DNA of 64,000 bases, taken from the NCBI GenBank assembly GCA_964035015.1, contig OZ036007.1, forward strand, positions 4,223,997-4,287,996. The letters are read 5' to 3'. This DNA is from Corallium rubrum. Taxonomy: Eukaryota > Cnidaria > Anthozoa > Scleralcyonacea > Coralliidae. The stretch's first letter is position 1, and each line of letters starts with the position of its first letter. Below, piece by piece: positions 42,852 to 51,545 of this stretch. The notes under the pieces are model-generated. The model saw nothing but the letters and a program-made list of their open reading frames with translations. It searched no databases and was not told the DNA's origin. The position numbers and the translations under genes are program-made.

Positions 42852-44239
42852 TTAATATATTTGCAATTTTGCACAATATCAGGAATTCAGACTTCATTAC
42901 CAGAAATTTGGGACAAGATGGTGGCGCGCGTGCGTATTAAGGACCATAATAATGGAGATTCTCAACAGTAAATAATGAGAGCACATAATAATTCAAATTT
43001 TGCTTAAACGGTGACATATTTCTTCTTTGCCCGACTCCATTTGACTTCAGCATGGACTAAGGAGCAGTTATAACTAAAAAACGTTTGCTTACTTCGACGA
43101 CAAAATACTTCCCTAGCTCGTCTTATTTTTGCACTGAAAGCGCCACTATCCATAGTGTTAGCCATAGTAATCTTTGCAAACAGGTTCTAGAAATTGGCCA
43201 AATTGACCAACAACGTTACGTGCGATGCGAAGTGCCCGACTCGCGTTGCATTCGGCATGAGTCAGTCTACTTCGAGAGCACATAAAGGTCCTCAGTTGTC
43301 TCTAGCATAGTACTTCCAAAAGCGTTTGAACTTGCTTGATTTCACAGTCCTTTTCGTGCACGATTTAGGCAAATTCTAAAGAACTCAATGACCTGAATAA
43401 TGAGAAACACTAGAATACAATAGAATCACACTCAGTAGAAATTCTAGAATACATAATTATATTATTAGGCGAATATAGCCGCTGACCGAGAGCAGCGGCA
43501 CAAATGACCCAAATTTCTGGTAATGTTCTAGTCAGTTTTAATTTCTACTTTTACTTTTTTTAGCGCACCTGGTCTTGGAGACCGCCAGCTTTGGAAAAAT
43601 TCGAATCAAAAGTTTTAAAAGCAAACGTTACATTTGTATTAACATCAATGGAGATGTAATCAGCATGGTGAGTAAGAAATGTCGATGCAGTACTAGTGAG
43701 TAGAAACACAGTTAAACTAGCTCTATACTGGCGGGTTGTAACCACTGACCTACTATTGTTACTGGATTGCGGGTTCAAAAGGCGACCGAGCAAAGATGAC
43801 GTAAATACGAGTCCTTTTCCCATGGTAGTGACCGCTGTTTTTATTCTGTTCTATTGACCGAACTGCGGGCGCGGCTGAGCCCACGGTCAGATAAAAGGTA
43901 AGTTCAGCGGCCCTACCATGGGAGAAAGAACAATAGTTTTGCCATCTGTGTTTGGTTACTTTTTAGACAGGACCCGCAGCCCAGTTATATATAGGTCATT
44001 GCTCTCTACATGGTTGCTGTAACCCAGTACTAACATCTTGTTTAGGGTGGCCCCCCAGGCTAGCGGAGGGAAGGAGGCGCCTTAACTCTCCATTATGTGC
44101 AGTCCCTTGAAGGGAGTACACATCCGCTGCCCAAAGAGTACGACTAAACATTTTGAATTATATGTCGGATTTTAATTTTATTTCCTTGTTTATGTAAAGA
44201 ACACTAAATCAACAAATCTTTTTAGCAATTTATTGAAAT
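42852..44239. other. Non-coding with an unassigned 87-residue frame (43560-43823, minus)
   Basis: The minus-strand frame starts at 43823 (MGKGLVFTSSLLGRLLNPQ). Its translation seems familiar from repeated cnidarian transcripts, which hints at a dispersed element rather than a unique gene; this is recollection, not a search. gcagcccagttatatataggtca at 43976 also occurs at 13516, confirming that a repeat family is present here. Confidence 0.35.
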
Positions 44240-44620
44240 CCAATTTATCATCATCACTATCATCACTATCATCATTATCATCATAATCATCACTACTATC
44301 ACCTTCATCACCACCATTCATCATCATCACCATCATCATCACCACCACCATAACCACCACTGTCACTGCCACTACCATCATCATTATCACCATCACCACC
44401 TTTACCACCACCATTCATCATCATCACCACCACCACCACCATCACCATCACACCATCATTACCACCATCACCGCCACTATCATCATCACCATCACCACCT
44501 TCACCACCACCATTCATCATCATCACCACCATAATCACCATCACCACCACCCATCATCATCATAACCATCACCACAACCCATCACCATAATCACCACCAC
44601 CACCACCATCACCATCACAC

Positions 44621-44679
<59 letters not shown>

Positions 44680-44690
44680 CCAACCCACCA
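44240..44690. repeat. (CAT/CAC)n trinucleotide-rich array
   Basis: 450 bases of catcatcac/accacc variants end in an almost pure (CAT)n run at 44622-44680. Overlapping Asp/Met/Val-rich ORFs are artefacts. Confidence 0.95.
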
Positions 44691-44984
44691 TCATTGAGGT
44701 GGTAATCTTCTGTCTGTTTGTTCATCCATTGTTATTACATTTATAATAATATACATGAAAAAATTTCTCAATTCTGATTGGCTGAGAGGAGTGCAATTTT
44801 AGTGTAATTCAGTGCAGAAAAATGAAATACAGTGCAAATTTTGAAATTTTTTTAATTTGCACAAAAATCGTTTTTTACTAGAAAAAAGCTCTTCCTGTTA
44901 ATTTTTTTTCCATGTATGTTATTTGAACAAAGCAACTTTGATTAGAAAGATTATCTTTATGATAATTTTTTTCATGTATCTTAT

Positions 44985-45165
44985 CACTAAGTAATAGCAT
45001 GGTTTCGAGTGCAATTTGGAAAAAACACACACTCGTGAGTTTTTCAAAGACCTCAAATAGCACTCGTCCTTCGGACTCGTGCAATTTCGATAGTTTTTGA
45101 AAAACTCACTCGTGCATGTTTTTTCCAAATTGCACTCGAAACCATGCTATTACCTATACTAATTG
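44985..45165. mobile_element. Foldback with a CTCG..CGAG-type apex
   Basis: agtaatagcatggtttcgag, gcaatttggaaaaaacacac and cactcgtgagtttttcaaa mirror the right arm ending accatgctattacct. The apex is cactcgtccttcggactcgtgc. A single arm is found at 18285-18345. Confidence 0.8.
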
Positions 45166-45225
45166 TCATGAAAGATTCATTTTAACATACATTTCTTTAG
45201 AGTAACGAAAAAGGAAAAAACAACA

Positions 45226-45573
45226 ATGAATGTATCTTTCGGGAAACACACACGGGAAACAGGTACACGCAGTTTTTCTCAAACAAATACGGCAAAAATT
45301 GCTCACTCGGTTTCAGAAAAACCGGTGAGCCGAAACCAGCGAAGAAAATTCAATACGGTCATCGGGCGATTCGATTTGTCAAGGTATCTTGGGTTGAACA
45401 CGAGAAAAAGCGTCACCGGAAGCGGTACATTAGTGAGAGGAAAAAGAGGAAAATTATTCGCTACGAGCTACGGCGAAGGAGAAGACGCAGAGAAAGACAA
45501 AAACAAAGAAGAAAGATGTGTTTCCGCGCATCCAATTGCTTGGCCAGATATCGAAACGGAAGATTGCATATAA
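45226..45573 (+). CDS. Unassigned small ORF, basic N-terminal half
   Basis: 115 residues starting at an ATG with a good context (acaacaatgaat). The sequence is rich in Arg, Lys, Ser and Thr, turns acidic/charged near residues 85-100 (EGEDAEKDKNKEE), and shows no domain, signal peptide or membrane segment. No splice or polyadenylation evidence was picked. It is longer than most chance ORFs outside repeats here. It could be a lineage-specific gene, an exon, or chance. Confidence 0.25.
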   Translation: MNVSFGKHTRETGTRSFSQTNTAKIAHSVSEKPVSRNQRRKFNTVIGRFDLSRYLGLNTRKSVTGSGTLVRGKRGKLFATSYGEGEDAEKDKNKEERCVSAHPIAWPDIETEDCI

Positions 45574-46100
45574 AAGTTGCTTTAAAATGCAATCGAATTT
45601 TTTTGCGAAAGTCGTGCAGATGAAGGCGTCTACTACTAATACCATAGTATCTTCAAATGCCAACGAGTTATCATAGATAACCTTCGCGTTATCTGTTCAA
45701 CCGTCAACAACCGATTACAGCAGATCCCAACGCTAAGTCAAAAAATGCCCAGTAGACACTGGACACCGATGTAATTTTTTAAGTGTGTCGCGCTCTGCAA
45801 GCCGATATCGAAACAGTCATATGCAACTAGTTTTGTACATACTACTATATCGTACAGTTCGTTTGCGTTTAGTGCTGGTTATGTGCATCGAATTGGAGTC
45901 TTTAAGGGCCTGTTTACAAAGAGGTAGGGTTACCCTAGCACCAAGGTTATCCTAGCACCCGGGTTATCCTAGTACTCACGTTACCCTAGCTCTCGTACAT
46001 TTCTTGTGTTTTTTTTGTTTTTTGTCGTGTTTACAAGGACGCTAGAGTAACCCTGTTGCTAGGGTAACTCTATGACACTAATAGGGTTATTATAAGTAAT

Positions 46101-46377
46101 AAAAATAGCGTGCCGCGTAGGCAGTGTAGAAACAACAATCGAAATATAGTAAGGTTAGATATACTGCCGAAACAGAGAACGTAGGAGTCTAACGTTTCGA
46201 GCGAAGGTTCTTCGTCAGAGAGAAAACTGCCGAAACAGAGAACGTAGGAGTCTAACGTTTGGAGCGAAGGCCCTTCGTCAGAGAGAAACGTTTCTCTCTG
46301 ACGAAGGGCCTTCGCTCCAAACGTTAGACTCCTACGTTCTCTGTTTCGGTAGTGTATCTAACCTTACTATATTTCGA
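46101..46377. mobile_element. H1 hairpin element with 14-bp flanking direct repeats
   Basis: ttattataagtaat lies at 46087-46100 and 46378-46391. Inside, a 63-base unit starting actgccgaaacagagaacg occurs twice in tandem (46163 and 46226) and then once inverted (to about 46352). The apex on the plus strand (46286-46318) reads ctctctgacgaagggccttc then gctccaaacgtta. No ORF. Confidence 0.8.
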
Positions 46378-46391
46378 TTATTATAAGTAAT

Positions 46392-46530
46392 ACCATTACA
46401 TGAGTAAAATTAGTGATTAAATTCCCCCTCAAACCTCGGGAGGATTTGTGGAAGTCCCGTGGCCCTCCCGATGCTTGAGGGGACATTTAATCACTAATTT
46501 CCTGATATGTCATGGCATTAGTTTGTAATA
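46392..46530. repeat. Short foldback
   Basis: taaaattagtgattaaattc and ccctcaaacctcgggagg mirror cctcccgatgcttgagggg and atttaatcactaattt. Confidence 0.75.
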
Positions 46531-46619
46531 CCATGATTATCGTAAAATAATGCATTTCTTTGTTGTGTAAAAAAGTACCCGGGTACTAGGGTGAACCTAC
46601 CTCCTTGAAGACACGGCCT

Positions 46620-47330
46620 AACGAATAAAAAAAGTAGAACATTCTAAGAATATTTGAAAAAATATGAGATAGAACGTATTCCAAAAAATTAAGCCATCTG
46701 AAAAATATAAGATTATAAAACTATAATGAAACTGTAATAGCTGAATCAAGAAGAGGAAAGCCGTTTCAAAAATTTCGTACACTTTGCCAAAGAGGCCGCA
46801 AAGATAATCTTTAAAAATCCGAGGGAATTTTTGAAAATCGATAAGATCCTTGAAAATCCCACAAATTCTTGGAAAAGTTAGTTTCAATCCAACAAGGCAC
46901 AACGCTTCAAAAATTCATCCAAGTAGCCAAAGAATACTTGAAAATCCAGAACTCCATGAGAATTTTCGATTACTGACATTGGAATACTTGAAAATCAATA
47001 GAATTCTTAGAAAATCCATAGTTCATTTTACCAAAAATCCGAAAAAATCACGATCGAAAAAATCATGCACTGAGAAAATTTAAGGATTTGGGATTTAAAA
47101 AAAAACTCATATAAATTCTTGAGAAGCTATTGCAATCTTAGAAAAATCAATAAAATCCTTGAAAATGCCGTTAAATCCATGGAAAACCCGTAATTATTTC
47201 CAAAAAAAAATCCCTAAGTATTGCAAATTCAAGGAATTTAGAAAGTCCAAACATCTTGTACACTTTTTTTCAAGGAGTCAAAAGCAAATCAAACTTTCGA
47301 CTAGTTTGCGGCAACATTTTAAAAGCCAAA
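46620..47330. repeat. Degenerate A-rich tandem motif, cttgaaaatc type
   Basis: The phrase c/attgaaaatcc(a/g) or cttggaaaa recurs at irregular 15-40-base spacing (46818, 46850, 46870, 46936, 46988, 47014, 47157). The 94- and 77-residue ORFs through it are low-complexity and not supported as genes. Confidence 0.5.
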
Positions 47331-47379
47331 CCATGAACCCTTTGTTAAATAGTTTTGTCTTGTTTCAGCCCATGATTTT

Positions 47380-47955
47380 AGGATGGCGTTATTTTTCGGA
47401 ATATGTAACAAGCAGCTCGAGGAAGTCGTTTGAGAGGCTTTGCTCTTCCTTGTGAAGATGAAATGTCTTTCTGTAGAGCGGACTTGAGAGAAGAGAAGTG
47501 ATGTTTAAAAGTGAATTAATACGAGCAACAAATTGCTGCAACATTGTTGCGTTGCAAGTTGAATAACGTTGTTGCAAGTGTTACCACGCCCTTAAACATT
47601 GTCACGCAACAATGATTTTGTTGCAAGTTGAATCAGCATGTTGCAGCAAGTAGAACTGGAGTCTACTTTTTTCAACAAATTTTTTTAACTTGCAACAAAA
47701 TCATTGTTGCGTGACAATGTTTAAGGTGGGTGGTAATACGTGCAACAACGCTTTTCAACTTGCAACGCAACAATTGCGCTGGTTGCCCGTATTACCTCAC
47801 CTTTAGCTCTTAGCTTTAGGATGGCGTTATTTTTCGAAATATAACAAGTAGCTCGGGGAGGTCGTTTGAGAGGCTTCGCTCTTCCTTGTGAAGATGAGAT
47901 GTCTCTCTGTAGAGACTTGAGAGAAGAGAAGTTATGTTTAAATATGAGAATCTCT
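47380..47955. repeat. 130-bp direct repeat flanking an H2 MITE (47511-47802)
   Basis: aggatggcgttatttttcg, gaggctttgctcttccttgt and cttgagagaagagaagt at 47380-47507 recur at 47818-47940. The H2 element (copy B) lies between them, with arms and centre as in copy A at 23405. Confidence 0.75.
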
Positions 47956-48041
47956 GACTGTCCTGACCATAGAGGGGGCATTGGTGGGAAAATTTGGTAA
48001 CCACATGGCACCCACCATTACCTAAGATATTTCAGTCAATA

Positions 48042-48220
48042 GACCTTATTCAAAAATGGCCGCCGAATTAAAGTTCTTTTATATACATATAAATTAGCCC
48101 TTATGAACTCGTTTTCACGTGTGAAATTTAAAATAATTTTTACTTTAAAACTAGGTCGTTAGGGCTAATTTATATGCACATAAAAGAATTCTAATTCGGC
48201 GGTCATTTTTCAATAAGGTT
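48042..48220. mobile_element. TA-flanked foldback MITE, family H3, copy 2 (179 bp)
   Basis: Same termini and length as 27589-27767, flanked by TA at 48040-48041 and 48221-48222. Confidence 0.85.
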
Positions 48221-48354
48221 TATTGGTTGGCAAATGTACCAGAGTACTAGACCCAGTCCTTCGCCAATCAACGCGCCTAAAAAAATCCAAGATGGCGGCG
48301 TTCAATTGACTGAAATCAAGATAGGATGCCCCCTCTAGTATTTCTATGATCTCT

Positions 48355-48440
48355 ATGTTCCTGACCGCGTGTTTGAACAGCTCAGTGGTCAGAATACCGA
48401 TGCGTTGATTCGGAGACCTTGGGTTCGATTCCAAGTTGAG
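48355..48440 (+). repeat. tRNA-derived repeat or tRNA pseudogene
   Basis: agctcagtggtcagaat (A box), ccga..ttcgg (anticodon-arm-like pair) and gggttcgattccaag (B box) lie in tRNA order. The anticodon loop and acceptor stem do not form properly, so a functional tRNA is not called. Confidence 0.5.
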
Positions 48441-49960
48441 ACAGTCAGATTTTTTTATATTATTTTATTATATGGCACGGATTATTTCCGGTAAAATCAC
48501 GTTCTGTGATTGGCTGCTGACGGGGCGAGATTTCTCTGTAATGCCCACGGGCATTGTGAAAATTATTAATGCCCTACGATTGGAAACAAACAAAAAATCC
48601 TAATAAGAAACTTTTATTGCCGAAAAACGGCGAAAATAGATGAAATAGACGACGATGAACATTATAAAAGTAAATTCTAGTATCCAGACGAGAAAGAAAC
48701 GTGTTTTGACGAAGTTAAAGGAAGCGAAGACCAAGAAATACAAGATTGATTTTGAAATAAAAAGTGCCATATAATAAACTACTTAATAACCTCGATCGTT
48801 CAGTCTTTACGGTAAAATATTAAACCTCGGTCTTGAGCGTATTAACCTCGCTATCGCTCGGTCAATACAGCAAGACCTCGGTTTAATATTTTATCGTAAA
48901 GACCTCACTCTCGGTTATTAAGTAGTTAATAATTGTGTTCCAATCCTCTCTTCACTTCAAATAGTATAACTAATAACTGTCGACATTATTACAGTAATGC
49001 ATATCCACCAGCAAATATCGTACATTACATGCCCTGTACACCAAACCATTTTTAGCGTTTCCTAATGTATTGAACTTATTTATTCTATATGCTAAACCGA
49101 CAAATTGGTGTAAATCATAACGTATCGACGTATCGTCTCTGATTCGGAACTTTCTGTGTCGAACATGTTGAGACGAAAAGGGTAAACGCCAATAAAATTG
49201 CATGTTCAACGTAAAAAGGTACCGTTTATACTTTATTGACTCATTCCAGTCCAAGGGCTTCCCCAGAGGCGAATAAAATCGTCTGGCGTTAGCCGGAATA
49301 AAATACTAAAGACCCATTCGGACAGGAAAGAAAACCAAGACAACACAAAGGTGGGAGAGAGAATTAATCTGTACTGATGCATGGGTCTGGTTCTATTGAA
49401 ATTCCTCTTTCCGAGACGTCTTCTCTTGACGACTTAATTATCTGGCGTTAGACAGAGTAAAAACATAAAGTTGTACCACAACAGTTATTAGAGACCTTAC
49501 GATGCTAGGATGACGACGGTGGTTAAAAAGCAACATAAACTTTATAATTAAAAAAGTCACGGTTAACTGACTATTATATTTGATATTTGAAGCTAGTTTA
49601 ATGACTTTAAAAATGCCCCAATATTGCTAAAATGATTGTAGTGTCTGTATTGAGGTCAATCTCAAGCAACAGTTCTCATCTTTTGGCCGTTGACGTCGTT
49701 CTGAAGACGTGAAAATGCTCTAAATGGAGTTGTAAAAAGAACGAGGACGCTGTTGAGATTACTCTAGGGACTAAAAATTATTCATTCTTTTTGTTCCACA
49801 ACTAGAATTCGTTTGTTTAGAAGACGTCGTCGTTGAAGTTGCCATCGTACTTCGTAAGGTCGGAAGGTCCCTAACAACGATGCGAGTGAAAGGGTTAAGC
49901 TATTTTTGGATCTTACACGCGGTATTCTTGCCCGTAACTCGCGACTTGTCGACTGATATC
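48441..49960. other. Repeat-rich non-coding region with foldback 48777-48932 and MITE 49490-49873
   Basis: The foldback has arms aactacttaataacctcg and tacggtaaaatattaaacc and the apex ctcgctatcgctcgg. An H4 MITE at 49490-49873 has ends ttagagaccttacgatgc and ggaaggtccctaa. The motif cgtctggcgttagccggaata (49279) and ctggcgttagacagagtaaaa (49442) belongs to a dispersed repeat. No gene seen. Confidence 0.55.
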
Positions 49961-51545
49961 GTATCCCATTGTGTGCTAGTGTATCCCATTGTTATACATT
50001 GTATGCTAGTGTATCCCATTGTTATACATTGTATCCCATTGTATGCTAGTGTATCCCATTGTGTGCTAGTGTATCCCATTGTGTGCTAGTGTATCCCATT
50101 GTGTGCTAGTGTATCCCATTGTTATCCATTGTATGCTAGTGCATCCCATTGTATGCTAGTGTATCCCATTGTATGCTAGTGTATCCCATTGTGTGCTAGT
50201 GTATCCCATTGTGTGCTGGTGTATCCCATTGTGTGCTAGTGTATCCCATTGTGTACTAGTGTATCCCATTGTGTGCTAGTGTATCCCATTGTTATCCATT
50301 GTATGCTAGTGTATCCCATTGTGTGCTAGTGTATCCCATTGTTATCCATTGTATGCTAGTGTATCCCATTGTATGCTAGTGTATCCCATTGTATGCTAGT
50401 GTATCCCATTGTATGCTAGTGTATCCCATTGTGTGCTAGTGTATCCCATTGTGTGCTAGTGTATCCCATTGTGTGCTGGTGTACCCCATTGTGTGCTCGT
50501 GTATCCCATTGTGTGCTAGTGTATCCCATTGTATACTAGTGTATCCCATTGTATGCTAGTGTACCCCATTGTGTGCTAGTGTATCCCATTGTTATCCATT
50601 GTATGCTAGTGTATCCCATTGTGTGCTAGTGTATCCCATTGTGTGCTAGTGTATCCCATTGTGTGCTAGTGTATCCCATTGTATGCTAGTGTATCCCATT
50701 GTGTGCTAGTGTATCCCATTGTGTGCTAGTGTATCCCATTGTGTGCTAGTGTATCCCATTGTGTGCTAGTGTATCCCATTGTGTGCTAGTGTATCCCATT
50801 GTATGCTAGTGTACCCCATTGTGTGCTAGTGTATCCCATTGTTATCCATTGTATGCTAGTGTATCCCATTGTGTGCTAGTGTATCCCATTGTGTGCTGGT
50901 GTACCCCATTGTGTGCTGGTGTATCCCATTGTGTGCTAGTGTATCCCATTGTATGCTAGTGTATCCCATTGTATGCTAGTGTATCCCATTGTGTGCTAGT
51001 GTACCCCATTGTGTGCTAGTGTATCCCATTGTGTGCTAGTGTATCCCATTGTGTGCTAGTGTATCCCATTGTGTGCTAGTGTATCCCATTGTGTGCTGGT
51101 GTACCCCATTGTGTGCTGGTGTATCCCATTGTGTGCTAGTGTATCCCATTGTGTGCTGGTGTACCCCATTGTGTGCTGGTGTATCCCATTGTGTGCTAGT
51201 GTATCCCATTGTATGCTAGTGTATCCCATTGTGTGCTAGTGTATCCCATTGTGTGCTAGTGTACCCCATTGTGTGCTGGTGTATCCCATTGTGTGCTAGT
51301 GTATCCCATTGTATACTAGTGTATCCCATTGTGTGCTAGTGTATCCCATTGTGTGCTAGTGTACCCCATTGTGTGCTGGTGTACCCCATTGTGTGCTAGT
51401 GTATCCCATTGTGTGCTGGTGTATCCCATTGTGTGCTAGTGTATCCCATTGTGTGCTAGTGTATCCCATTGTGTGCTGGTGTACCCCATTGTGTGCTAGT
51501 GTAACCCATTGTGTGCTAGTGTATCCCATTGTGTGCTAGTGTATG
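49961..51545. repeat. 20-bp minisatellite, left block (about 79 units)
   Basis: Unit gtatcccattgtgtgctagt. Variants: gtaccccatt, gtatgctagt, gtgctggt, gtatactagt, and a 10-base half unit (gttatccatt) inserted repeatedly in the first half. It continues at 54441-55166 beyond a LINE insertion. Confidence 0.98.

Larger units (their letters stand above)
45906..46619. mobile_element. TTAA-type MITE interrupted by later insertions
   Basis: The left end ggcctgtttacaaagagg follows TTAA at 45902-45905. The right end ctccttgaagacacggcc (to 46618) is inverted. The interior has gggttaccctagc and cctagtac-type motifs repeated. Between them lie an H1 hairpin (46101-46377) and a foldback (46392-46530), so this element is the oldest layer. 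Confidence 0.6.

Noticed and set aside
44190-44550. Met/Val/Asp/Gly-rich ORFs
   Set aside because: (CAT/CAC)n array on the opposite strand.
48355-48440. Functional tRNA gene
   Set aside because: A and B boxes are present but the anticodon loop lacks U33 in a 7-base loop and the acceptor stem does not pair.
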